Below are positions 21,998 to 29,715 of a stretch of DNA of 64,000 nucleotides, in pieces. A model generated the notes under the pieces. That model worked only from the letters and a program-made list of their open reading frames with translations, was not told the DNA's origin and ran no database searches. The stretch's first letter is position 1, and each line of letters begins with the position of its first letter. The translations under genes were made by a program, and so were the position numbers. The stretch comes from Rudaeicoccus suwonensis (GTDB taxonomy: Bacteria > Actinomycetota > Actinomycetes > Actinomycetales > Dermatophilaceae): positions 1-64,000 of the forward strand of contig NZ_VIVQ01000003.1 in the NCBI RefSeq assembly GCF_007829035.1. Reading direction: 5' to 3'.

Positions 21998-23317
21998 TTG
22001 CTTACCGCATTCGGCCGCGCCTTCCGGACGCCGGACCTGCGAAACAAGATCCTGTTCACGTTGGCGATCGTCGCGATCTTCCGGATCGGCTCGCACATAC
22101 CGGCGCCGGGTATCGACTACAAGGCTGTGCAGGCCTGTCAGAACCAATCAGGTGGGCAGCAGTCGCTGTTGGGTCTGGCCAACCTGTTCTCCGGTGGCGC
22201 GCTGCTGCAGCTGTCGATCTTCGCGCTCGGCATCATGCCGTACATCACCTCCACGATCATCGTGCAGCTGCTGACGGTTGTGATCCCGAAGTTCGAGGCC
22301 CTGAAGAAGGAGGGCCAGGCCGGGCAGACCAAGATGACGCAGTACACGCGATATCTCACCATCGGTCTGGCGATCCTGCAGTCCTCGACGCTGGTGACAG
22401 CGGTGCACAACAACCCCGAGTCGCTGCTGGGCAACGGCTCCGCCTGCTCCGACATCATGACCAGCGGCGCCCTGCCGACGCTGGTCATCATGGTGATCAC
22501 CTTCACCGCCGGCACCGGCCTGATCATGTGGCTGGGCGAGCAGGTCACCGAAAAGGGCGTCGGTCAGGGTATGTCGATCCTGATCCTCACCTCGGTCGCC
22601 GCGCGTGTCCCCTCGGAGATCTGGTCGATCCGCAACCAGGGCTGGGGCAAGTTCATCATGGTGATCGTCATGGGCGTCGTGATCCTGACGGTCGTGGTGT
22701 TCGTGGAGAACTCCATCCGCCGTGTGCCGGTGCAATACGCCAAGCGGATGATCGGCCGGCGCATGTATGGCGGCACCTCCACCTACATCCCGCTCAAGGT
22801 CAACATGGCGAACGTGATCCCGATCATCTTCGCCAGTTCGCTCTTGTCGTTGCCGGTGATGGTCGCGCAGTTCACGAACCCGCAGGGGACTGCGCATCCG
22901 GCGGGTTGGGCCACCTGGATCTTCAACAACCTCGCGCAGAGCGACCATGCGTCATACATGGCGGTCTATACAGCGATGGTGCTGTTCTTCACGTTCTTCT
23001 ACGTGTCGATCACCTATCAGCCCGACGAGGTGGCTGACGGCCTGAAACAGTCCGGGTCGTTCATCCCCGGCGTCCGCGCCGGCAAGGCGACAGCAAAATA
23101 CATCAACTATGTTTTGACGAGAATCACAGTCGTCGGCGCGATCTACTTGGCTATCATCGCGCTCATCCCGCTGATCGCCCTGGCGATGGTCGGCGCCAAC
23201 CAGAACTTCCCCTTCGGCGGCGCTTCTATCCTGATCCTGGTCGGTGTCGGGCTCGACACGGTCAAGCAGGTCGACTCCAAGTTGCAGCAGCACCACTACG
23301 AAGGGTTCCTCAGGTGA
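21998..23317 (+). CDS. secY: Preprotein translocase subunit SecY
   Basis: 439 residues, about 10 membrane helices; channel subunit of the SecYEG translocon. A TTG start at 21998 is chosen: AGGAGG lies 7 bases upstream and the product then begins L-T-A-F-G-R-A-F-R-T-P-D-L-R, where actinobacterial SecY proteins begin. The frame runs open to 21887, but those codons are not SecY-like. I-G-S-H-I-P-A-P-G and the F-Y-V-S-I-T-Y-Q-P-D-E-V-A-D loop are conserved. Confidence 0.95.
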   Translation: MLTAFGRAFRTPDLRNKILFTLAIVAIFRIGSHIPAPGIDYKAVQACQNQSGGQQSLLGLANLFSGGALLQLSIFALGIMPYITSTIIVQLLTVVIPKFEALKKEGQAGQTKMTQYTRYLTIGLAILQSSTLVTAVHNNPESLLGNGSACSDIMTSGALPTLVIMVITFTAGTGLIMWLGEQVTEKGVGQGMSILILTSVAARVPSEIWSIRNQGWGKFIMVIVMGVVILTVVVFVENSIRRVPVQYAKRMIGRRMYGGTSTYIPLKVNMANVIPIIFASSLLSLPVMVAQFTNPQGTAHPAGWATWIFNNLAQSDHASYMAVYTAMVLFFTFFYVSITYQPDEVADGLKQSGSFIPGVRAGKATAKYINYVLTRITVVGAIYLAIIALIPLIALAMVGANQNFPFGGASILILVGVGLDTVKQVDSKLQQHHYEGFLR

Positions 23318-23381
23318 CATTCCTCCGCCGCAGTTGCGTTTCTCCGGCCTCGCGCAGGTCCTTCGCCGGGGTCGTGACGCG

Positions 23382-23960
23382 ATGAGGCTGATCATCCTCG
23401 GCCCTCCCGGTGCAGGCAAAGGCACCCAGGCGGAGACGATCGCCCGCGAGTGGCAGATCCCGCACGTGTCGACCGGTGACATCTTCCGCGACAACATCAA
23501 GCGGGAGACCGACCTGGGTCGCCAGGTCAAGAGCATCCTGGACTCCGGCGGCTACGTGACCGACGAGATCACCAACGAGATCGTCGCCGACCGGCTGCAC
23601 CAGGACGACGCGAGGCGCGGCTTCCTGCTCGACGGCTACCCGCGCACGATTGCGCAGGTGAGCGCGCTCGACGAGATGCTCGCAGCTGACGACCTGGCGA
23701 TCGATGCCGTGCTGGAACTCAAGGTCGACGACCACGAGATCGTGGCCCGGTTGCTGAAGCGAGCCGAGACGTCGGGCCGCGCCGACGACACCGAGGACGT
23801 CATCCGCGACCGGCAGGAGATCTACCGGCGCGAGACCGCCCCGTTGTCAGCGACGTATGGCGAACGTGGCCTGCTCATCGAGATCGACGGCGTCGGCAGC
23901 CTCGACGATGTTGCGGCACGCATCCGGACCGAACTGGAGAAGATCGCGGCAGGTTCGTGA
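23382..23960 (+). CDS. adk: Adenylate kinase (short form)
   Basis: 192 residues from ATG 23382; the open frame to 23244 overlaps the end of secY and is not adk-like. Converts ATP plus AMP to two ADP. P-loop G-P-P-G-A-G-K-G-T, A-M-P site T-G-D-I-F-R, and D-G-Y-P-R-T are present. The LID is replaced by a short R-A-E-T-S-G-R-A-D-D loop, so it is the small type. Its stop overlaps map as GTGA. Confidence 0.96.
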   Translation: MRLIILGPPGAGKGTQAETIAREWQIPHVSTGDIFRDNIKRETDLGRQVKSILDSGGYVTDEITNEIVADRLHQDDARRGFLLDGYPRTIAQVSALDEMLAADDLAIDAVLELKVDDHEIVARLLKRAETSGRADDTEDVIRDRQEIYRRETAPLSATYGERGLLIEIDGVGSLDDVAARIRTELEKIAAGS

Positions 23961-24805
23961 TCTTCGGCCGGGAGCGACTGGAGACCAAGACACCCGAGCA
24001 GGTCCGGGCGATGCGCCGTGCGGGGCTGGTTGTGGGCGAGTGTTTGGCGTTGATGAGCGACACGATCCGCGCAGGTATGACGACCGGCGAGCTGGACGCG
24101 GTCGCCGAGGATTTCATCCGCGGGCGTGGTGCGACGCCGTCGTTCCTCGGGTATCAAGGGTTTCCTGGCTCGCTGTGCGTGAGTGTCAACGAGGAGGTCG
24201 TGCACGGCATACCTGGCTCTCGGATGTTGGTCGAGGGTGATCTCGTGTCGATCGACTGTGGCGCGATCGTGGACGGCTGGCACGGCGACGCCGCGATGAC
24301 GTGCGTGGTGGGCGGTGACGCTGCCGCGCGGGCAGAAGACCTGGCCCTGTCGGCGGCGACCAAGGCTGCCTTGTGGGCGGGGATCGCCGCGCTGCTCCCC
24401 GGGATCGGGATCTATGACCTCGGCGGTGTGATCGAGGATTCGGTGGTCGACAGCGGGCGGGCGGACGGTCGCAGCTACGGGATCCTCGACGGCTACACGG
24501 GTCATGGGATCGGCCGCGAGATGCACATGGAGCCGGCGGTCTACAACGAGCGGGTGCGTGGGCGCGGGCCGGCGGTGCGCGTCGGTTCGACGGTCGCGAT
24601 CGAACCGATGCTGACGCTGGGCACGCACGAGTCGCACGAACTCGCCGACGACTGGACCGTGGTGACCGACGACGGTTCGCGCGCAGCGCACTGGGAGCAC
24701 ACGGTGGCGGTGACTGAGGGCGGCGTGTGGGTCCTCACGGCCGTGGACGGTGGCGAGGCCGAGCTGGCCGCAGTAGGCGCGTCATATGGCCCGCTCGCGG
24801 ACTGA
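23957..24805 (+). CDS. map: Type I methionine aminopeptidase
   Basis: 282 residues from a GTG overlapping the adk stop. Removes the initiator methionine from new proteins. The metal-binding set is visible: D100 and D111 in S-I-D-C-G-A-I-V-D-G-W-H-G-D, H in G-H-G-I-G-R-E, E in I-E-P-M-L-T-L-G and E in W-E-H-T-V-A-V-T. In most actinobacteria infA follows closely; here ~25 kb of accessory DNA intervenes. Confidence 0.95.
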   Translation: MIFGRERLETKTPEQVRAMRRAGLVVGECLALMSDTIRAGMTTGELDAVAEDFIRGRGATPSFLGYQGFPGSLCVSVNEEVVHGIPGSRMLVEGDLVSIDCGAIVDGWHGDAAMTCVVGGDAAARAEDLALSAATKAALWAGIAALLPGIGIYDLGGVIEDSVVDSGRADGRSYGILDGYTGHGIGREMHMEPAVYNERVRGRGPAVRVGSTVAIEPMLTLGTHESHELADDWTVVTDDGSRAAHWEHTVAVTEGGVWVLTAVDGGEAELAAVGASYGPLAD

Positions 24806-24838
24806 CTTTCCCGGCTTCCTGCGCTGACCACTCGTCGG

Positions 24839-24882
24839 ATATTCGGCGGTGGGGTCGGTATGGGAGCCCGCGCGTCGAATAT
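24839..24882. repeat. 44-bp palindromic repeat, copy A
   Basis: Arms ATATTCGGCG (24839-24848) and CGTCGAATAT (24873-24882) are inverted with one mismatch, 24 bases apart. It begins 34 bp after the map stop. One of six copies of identical length in the window. The rest of the 24806-25073 gap holds a hairpin near 25009 but no gene. Confidence 0.75.
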
Positions 24883-25008
24883 CGCCGGGGTTGTGTAGGA
24901 CACGGCAAGATTGCAGCCCGCGCGACGTGTTGCGCTGTTGGCTAGGCAGCCAGGCGTCGTGCGCCGACGAGCGTCCAGGGGTGTCGCGCGGCACTTATTG
25001 CGGGAAGA

Positions 25009-25033
25009 ACAGCCTTTCTCAACAAAGGCCGTT
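25009..25033 (+). terminator. Hairpin before the kinase gene
   Basis: GCCTTT (25012-25017) pairs with AAAGGC (25024-25029) and can extend through AAC/GTT across one A-C mismatch, followed by TTTT-like sequence. It resembles a weak Rho-independent terminator or a leader attenuator about 40 bases before the kinase start. Confidence 0.4.
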
Positions 25034-25073
25034 TTAGTTGAATGTTGTACTTGGAGTCCATAGCTTGCGGAGC

Positions 25074-27386
25074 ATGCAGCAGGTGGGAGACGACGTTCGG
25101 CGCGGAGCATGGGCTCTGGCCGTGGACGTCGGCACCCGCCGGATTTATGCCGTCGCCTCTGCGGTCGTCGCAGCTGCGGTGGTCGTGGTGATTTTCAAGC
25201 TGCATGTCTCTGCTGTCTCCACAGCGGTCATGATCTGCCAGCTGGGACTGCTGGCCGCCGCGGCAGGGCTGGTGCTGTCCAAGCGCGACAACACCCTTAC
25301 CTCGGTGATGCTGTGCGCGGGTACGGCGGCCTTGCTGGTGCTCGCCAGCGCGCAACAGCCGCTGCCGCGGGCAGAGGTCGGAGCGCCGTTGGAGCCTGTG
25401 TTGGCCATGACGGTGTTCACCGTGTTCGCGATGCTGACGATCCGCAATACATGGTTCGCGAGTGTGTGCAGCGCGACTCTCGCCTGCAGTTGTCTCGCCG
25501 CATTACAGCTGCGGGGCGTTGCATGGCAGACCGGTGTCTTGTCGGTGTCGGCGCCGCTGTGTGCTTCGATGGCGGTTCGTATCGGCATTACTCAGCTACG
25601 TCGTGCCGCGACTCTCTGTGACCTCGAACGAGCCAACCGTGCGATCGTGACGCGACGAGAAGCGGAGCTGGCGGTGCTTGCCCGGCAGACCACATGGGTG
25701 AGCAGGTTCGTGCACGACGAGGTGCTGCACTCCTTGCGCGGCCTGGCGTTGGGAGCGCGCATTCCTCGTGCGGAAGCAGTGGAGCTCGCTGGATCGGCCC
25801 TGCGTAATCTCGACGCTTCGATCGACCGGCCCCGCGACGATGCAAGCCGGCTGCTCGCGGAGGTGCTCATGTCGTCGATCGCCGACTGTGGGATCGACGT
25901 GACGTGCACCCTGGACACCATCGCGATTCCCGCACCCGTTGCCGAGGCATTGGGCGCAGCAACCCGCGAGGCTCTTCGAAATGTCCGCCTGCACAGTGGA
26001 GTCGGGCATGCGGAGCTGACGGCTCGGCGCAGGGCCGGCGAGGTGACGGTCGTCATCTGCGATCGCGGGCGCGGATTCGACCCGACATCGACGCCCGCGG
26101 GTCACCGGGGGATCAGCGACTCACTGCGAGGTCGGATGGTCGACGTCGGCGGCGACATGACCGTGGCGTCACAGCCGGGCAAAACCACCGTGACCCTGGT
26201 GTGGCGCGAACCGAATCCGCCACATGCCAGGCAGGGTTCGCGCCTGGAAGAGATCCTCTCCCACGTCCGACAGGCGACCGTCGCGGGCGGCGCGCCATAC
26301 GTGGTCCTCAACGTCGTGCAAGCGGTGATCATGTCGTCGCGGATGCAGTCCCCGCAGCCGGCGCTCATCGCGACCGCCATCACGACGGCTGGCTTCGTTG
26401 TGGCGGCGCCATTGCTGTGGCGCGGTCGTCACGTTCGGCAGACAGCGTGGGTGCTGGGTGTAGTTGCGATCGCTGGCGCCTGTCTGGCGGCGCTGTCGGT
26501 GACGTCGGACATCACCGATCCGATGGCGTACTGGCTGGCCGGCGGTGTGGTGCCCTTGGTGGTGATCGGTGTGGTGCTGCGCCCGGCGTGGGAGTCGGTG
26601 CCCTTCGCCGTGGCGGTCTGCGCCGTACCACTCGTGCGGGTCGTGACACAGGGTGGCGGTGCGGATCGCATCTTGGCGCTGAGCCCGGCGCTGTTCGGAC
26701 CGGAATACGTGCTCGGTGCGGCGTATGGACTTCGATGGCTGGTCGGGCGCTCGATACATCAGGCACGCGTCGAGTCGGATCGGGCGGCCGAGGCGGATTT
26801 GCATGCATACGAATTGCGTGCGCGCGAACGGCTGCTGGTCGAACGAGTCGCCAACCTGAGGGATGACGTCGCACCCTTCTTGCGCGATGTCGTTATCGGG
26901 AGGTTGGCGCTCGGGTCTTCGGAGGTCGAGACACGCGCGGCGCTTCTTGAGGGTATCGTTCGCGACTCGATCAACCCGGCACGAGTCGCTGTGAACCCAC
27001 ATATCGACGCTGTTCTGGCATCGCTGCGCAGGGTGGGCGTGATAGTCAAGGTGCACGCGAACGGAACACCGAGCGAGGCGGTGACCGAAGTGACCGCTCA
27101 GGTGCTGCAGACGCTGAATCGTGTCGGCATCGGGGGCCGGGTCACCGTGCAACTGCATGCGGACGGCGGGGCGAGGGTGACGCTTCCGTCATACGAACCC
27201 ACGGTCTGGTCGTCGTGGCAGCAGATCTGCCCCCATGCCTTTCGATACACCGATCGGGCGAGCTTTCAGACCGTGCTGATCCCGTCCGGCGCCGCGCACC
27301 TGTCCCCGACATTCGGGACGCGGGGCCAGCCCCCTCGCGGGCAGAGTCAAGATCATGGTGATGCAGACCTTCTCAGCATCGGCTGA
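25074..27386 (+). CDS. Double-headed NarL-family membrane histidine kinase
   Basis: 770 residues from ATG 25074 (frame opens at TTG 25038; no strong ribosome binding site for either). First half: ~5 membrane helices (25-180), a HisKA_3-type DHp helix with F-V-H-D-E-V-L-H-S-L-R-G (H214), and an HATPase with N303 in E-A-L-R-N-V-R-L-H-S and D-R-G-R-G-F-D. Second half: another ~5-helix membrane block (~400-520) and a degenerate copy, N-L-R-D-D-V-A-P-F-L-R-D, where R596 stands at the histidine position and no HATPase N or G boxes are seen. It likely senses a membrane signal and phosphorylates the response regulator whose gene overlaps its 3' end, perhaps also the paralogue at 48303. Confidence 0.8.
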   Translation: MQQVGDDVRRGAWALAVDVGTRRIYAVASAVVAAAVVVVIFKLHVSAVSTAVMICQLGLLAAAAGLVLSKRDNTLTSVMLCAGTAALLVLASAQQPLPRAEVGAPLEPVLAMTVFTVFAMLTIRNTWFASVCSATLACSCLAALQLRGVAWQTGVLSVSAPLCASMAVRIGITQLRRAATLCDLERANRAIVTRREAELAVLARQTTWVSRFVHDEVLHSLRGLALGARIPRAEAVELAGSALRNLDASIDRPRDDASRLLAEVLMSSIADCGIDVTCTLDTIAIPAPVAEALGAATREALRNVRLHSGVGHAELTARRRAGEVTVVICDRGRGFDPTSTPAGHRGISDSLRGRMVDVGGDMTVASQPGKTTVTLVWREPNPPHARQGSRLEEILSHVRQATVAGGAPYVVLNVVQAVIMSSRMQSPQPALIATAITTAGFVVAAPLLWRGRHVRQTAWVLGVVAIAGACLAALSVTSDITDPMAYWLAGGVVPLVVIGVVLRPAWESVPFAVAVCAVPLVRVVTQGGGADRILALSPALFGPEYVLGAAYGLRWLVGRSIHQARVESDRAAEADLHAYELRARERLLVERVANLRDDVAPFLRDVVIGRLALGSSEVETRAALLEGIVRDSINPARVAVNPHIDAVLASLRRVGVIVKVHANGTPSEAVTEVTAQVLQTLNRVGIGGRVTVQLHADGGARVTLPSYEPTVWSSWQQICPHAFRYTDRASFQTVLIPSGAAHLSPTFGTRGQPPRGQSQDHGDADLLSIG
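27302..27319. promoter_or_regulatory. Palindromic operator box O1 (before first response regulator)
   Basis: GTCCC-CGACATTC-GGGAC, inside the 3' end of the kinase gene, centred 44.5 bp before ATG 27355. One of five GTCCC-N8-GGGAC boxes in the island. Confidence 0.6.
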
Positions 27387-28023
27387 CACGACCCTCCGGG
27401 TTTGGGCCGTCGACGACCACCGGGTTGTGCTTCGCGGAATCGTAGGCACTATCCATGACGCCGGAGCCAACGTGGTCATCGAACGGCAGGCGTCGAGCCT
27501 GCGCGAATTCGATTTCGTTGCAGGCGCACCCGACGTTCTACTGCTCGACATCGACCTGTCCGACGGCTCGCGTGCGGAGGACAACGTCACGATGGCCGTG
27601 AGCCACGACGTGCCGGTGCTGTTGTTCACAGCCGAGACACGGCCGGTTCAGATGCGTGCACTCATCGCAGCAGGAGCGGGCGGGCTGGTGCTAAAAGCCG
27701 ATCCGCCGGAGTTGCTGATCGATGCGTTGCAGTGTGTGGCCGCCGGGCAGTTAGCACCAACCAGCCACCTGGCCGACGCTCTGTTGAACGATCCGCATCT
27801 CATGGCGACTCTGACGACACGGGAGGTCGACGTGCTGCAGGCTTTGGCGGCGGGTGTCCCCAAGAAGGCGATCGGGCACGCGGTACCGGGCAAGTTGTCG
27901 GTGCACACCGTCGACACCTATTTCCAGCGCATTGCAGCGAGGTATGCAGCGCTAGGACGGCCGGTGAATAACATCTACGGATCGCTGCGCGAAGCGATCC
28001 GCGATGGTTACCTGGACCTTTGA
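27355..28023 (+). CDS. NarL/FixJ-type response regulator (first paralogue)
   Basis: 222 residues. The receiver domain has the acidic pair in V-D-D-H, the phospho-acceptor D65 in V-L-L-L-D-I-D-L-S-D, T in L-L-F-T-A-E and K in G-L-V-L-K-A-D. The C-terminal LuxR HTH (~155-215) starts L-T-T-R-E-V-D-V-L-Q and its recognition region T-V-D-T-Y-F-Q-R-I-A-x-R-Y is shared with the regulator at 48303. The start overlaps the kinase by 32 bp. No clear ribosome binding site, so translation may be leaderless from a promoter just after box O1. Likely binds GTCCC-N8-GGGAC, including its own box. Confidence 0.88.
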   Translation: MVMQTFSASADTTLRVWAVDDHRVVLRGIVGTIHDAGANVVIERQASSLREFDFVAGAPDVLLLDIDLSDGSRAEDNVTMAVSHDVPVLLFTAETRPVQMRALIAAGAGGLVLKADPPELLIDALQCVAAGQLAPTSHLADALLNDPHLMATLTTREVDVLQALAAGVPKKAIGHAVPGKLSVHTVDTYFQRIAARYAALGRPVNNIYGSLREAIRDGYLDL

Positions 28024-28114
28024 ACAAGTTTCTTTCAATCGAAGCAGTTGCCGGCGATCATCGGTGTGGATGCGATGGTCGTACCTGGTAACACTGGGAC
28101 GTTGCGTGCAGTGG

Positions 28115-28669
28115 TCAGTTGCAGTTCTGCGTGACGAAGTCGTTGACTTGCATCATCGGGCCCAGCACGGTGAGCCCGATGGCGAGATTCTGGAGCAGCG
28201 CCATCTGCGGGTGGAGCACGTTGTCGGCAGCATTGCCCATCTGCTCGTCCCACGCTGCGGTCACAGCGTCGGTGGCGCCTTTGATCGACGGTGGTGCCAC
28301 TGCTGCCATGTCGTGCCACATTGGGGAGAGGTTGCCGATCGCCATCACGGCGTAGAGCAGGCCGGTCAGCTGCATGACTCCGCTGCCGCTCTGCGCGACG
28401 TCGGAGTTGGCGGTTGCGAATTGGCTCTCGTATCTCGCCTTGTATCTGTCCATCACCGCGCAGTATTCCGCAGCCGACGGCGCGACAGCCGGTGGCGTGG
28501 TGGCGGCATCGGTTTGCCGCGTTGCGATCGGAGCCGCGGTGGAAGTGATCGTCGTATGGTTTTGATCGGCAACAGTCTTCGCGGCATCCGAAGAGGAGTT
28601 GCAACCGCACAGAGCCACCGTGACGAGGGTTGCTGCGGCCAAGGTCATGCGTTGGCGTGGGTGCGTCAT
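28115..28669 (-). CDS. Lipoprotein of unknown function in the island regulon
   Basis: 184 residues from ATG 28669. Signal peptide with basic R-Q-R, a hydrophobic run and a lipobox ending L-C-G-C (lipidated C23). A Ser/Thr-rich linker (~24-60) leads to a mostly helical ~120-residue domain with two cysteines (E-Y-C near its start, N-C-N at the end) that may form a disulfide. No family recognised. Box O2 lies 42.5 bp upstream of the ATG, the same geometry as at both regulator genes. It may act at the outer membrane face with the kinase or vWA protein. Confidence 0.7.
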   Translation of the reverse strand: MTHPRQRMTLAAATLVTVALCGCNSSSDAAKTVADQNHTTITSTAAPIATRQTDAATTPPAVAPSAAEYCAVMDRYKARYESQFATANSDVAQSGSGVMQLTGLLYAVMAIGNLSPMWHDMAAVAPPSIKGATDAVTAAWDEQMGNAADNVLHPQMALLQNLAIGLTVLGPMMQVNDFVTQNCN

Positions 28670-28702
28670 AGGCACAGCATCGTGTCCGAGTGTGCCGGAA
28701 GC

Positions 28703-28720
28703 GTCCCTTGAACTCGGGAC
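28703..28720. promoter_or_regulatory. Palindromic operator box O2 (before lipoprotein)
   Basis: GTCCC-TTGAACTC-GGGAC on the plus strand, centred 42.5 bp before the lipoprotein ATG on the minus strand. Confidence 0.6.
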
Positions 28721-28870
28721 GCGCAGAAAGCCTGCAGTGTCGTCAGGTCGGTGCGAACCATTCCTCCATTGACACGTGCTGGGCGGCCGAAACACCCTGA
28801 GCTCGTTCGCAGCGATCTCACGGACCGCCCTCGAGATGGTTGTCGGATCGATCGTCGAAAGCGCGCCGCG

Positions 28871-28914
28871 GTACTCGACCGGAGGGCGCCTATTGCCGCC
28901 AGATCGTCGAACAT
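28871..28914. repeat. 44-bp palindromic repeat, copy B
   Basis: Arms GTACTCGACC and CGTCGAACAT, with a centre GGCGCCTATTGCCGCC that matches copy D almost exactly. It lies in the 28670-29083 intergenic region, 74 bp before copy C. Confidence 0.7.
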
Positions 28915-28944
28915 CCGGGACGGGAAGGAAGCATCGCCGCCGTG

Positions 28945-28988
28945 AAGTTTGACCGGAGGGCGGTGATAGCGACCGCGGCCTCGAATTT
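28945..28988. repeat. 44-bp palindromic repeat, copy C (degenerate)
   Basis: Arms AAGTTTGACC and CCTCGAATTT; the centre GGCGGTGATAGCGACC aligns with the family consensus. Same length and orientation as copy B. Confidence 0.55.
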
Positions 28989-29000
28989 TCAGGCGGTCAT

Positions 29001-29018
29001 GTCCCGAGTTCTCGTGAC
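29001..29018. promoter_or_regulatory. Palindromic operator box O3 (before the main operon)
   Basis: GTCCC-GAGTTCTC-GTGAC, one mismatch from the consensus. It lies 121 bp before ATG 29131 and 75 bp before the leader ORF at 29084, leaving room for a promoter between. The only such box before the ten-gene operon. Confidence 0.55.
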
Positions 29019-29083
29019 GCGACGGCTTGTGCTCCTGCCGACATCCTCGACCCCAGCGGAATGTTGATGTTCAGGGAGGGTCC

Positions 29084-29131
29084 GTGCGCAGCAGGCAGTC
29101 AGACGTGCAACAGATGCAGACGGTGGTGTGA
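29084..29131 (+). CDS. 15-codon upstream ORF (leader peptide) coupled to the main operon
   Basis: GTG 29084 follows GGGAGGG, by far the best ribosome binding site in this leader. The frame codes 15 residues (M-R-S-R-Q-S-D-V-Q-Q-M-Q-T-V-V) and its TGA overlaps ATG 29131 of the first operon gene as TGATG. That gene has no good site of its own, so the small ORF probably delivers ribosomes to it by coupling. No runs of one amino acid codon suggest classical attenuation. It could also be chance. Confidence 0.35.
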   Translation: MRSRQSDVQQMQTVV

Positions 29132-29715
29132 TGCCCTCATCGGACGACATGTGGAATCGCGGGGGAGGCGGGGGCTTTCAGCAGGTGCCCCCGCCGCCGT
29201 CTACAGGGTCCCAGCCTCCGGGCCGGCAGCAGGCGGCGCAGCCGCAGCCCGGCGCCACCCCGGCAGCGGCGGCTGATCCGTGGGCGACGGCGTCGCCCGT
29301 GGTCAACCGGGGCACGGCCACGCCCTCGACGGCCGGCACTTCCCCGATCACCCCTTCGCAGACGCTCGCCGGGGGCGATGCCGAGACCGGCACACCTGCA
29401 TTGCCGCAGACGGCGACTGCGCCGATGCCGCTCATCGGCGGCGCTCTCCTGCTTGCGGTGATCGGCCTGGTGGTCGGACTGATCTGGCACGGTGCCAACG
29501 CGGGCGTGGTCGGCTGGTTACTTGCCGGTCCGGTCGCGATCATCGTGGTGGGCGTCTTCCTGGTCGTCGACGGCAAGCGACGCGGATCCGGTTGGTATCG
29601 CCCACAAGAACTCGCGCCCTGGCTGTTGCGGGTGTCTGTCGTCGTCTCGCTCGTCGCCGTGGTGCTGAACGCTTTTTCGATCGCCAACGACGTGGCTCGG
29701 GGGCGCTGGACATGA
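29131..29715 (+). CDS. Three-TM membrane protein with Pro-rich, tryptophan-motif N-terminus
   Basis: 194 residues (GTG 29128 is one codon earlier). Residues 1-95 are low-complexity Gly/Pro/Gln/Ala/Thr with D-D-M-W and A-D-P-W-A motifs; three hydrophobic helices follow (~98-118, 125-145, 160-180). No family recognised. First gene of the island operon, overlapping the vWA gene as ATGA. The D-x-W motifs recur in the tails of two other operon proteins, suggesting a common cytoplasmic partner. Probably a small membrane adaptor. Confidence 0.75.
   Translation: MPSSDDMWNRGGGGGFQQVPPPPSTGSQPPGRQQAAQPQPGATPAAAADPWATASPVVNRGTATPSTAGTSPITPSQTLAGGDAETGTPALPQTATAPMPLIGGALLLAVIGLVVGLIWHGANAGVVGWLLAGPVAIIVVGVFLVVDGKRRGSGWYRPQELAPWLLRVSVVVSLVAVVLNAFSIANDVARGRWT

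Noticed and set aside
24806-25073. tRNA or attachment site at the left island border
   Set aside because: No cloverleaf or matching direct repeat at the right border could be found by eye.
28871-28988. CRISPR-like array from the tandem 44-bp repeats
   Set aside because: Only two adjacent copies, imperfect, other copies scattered, no cas genes.
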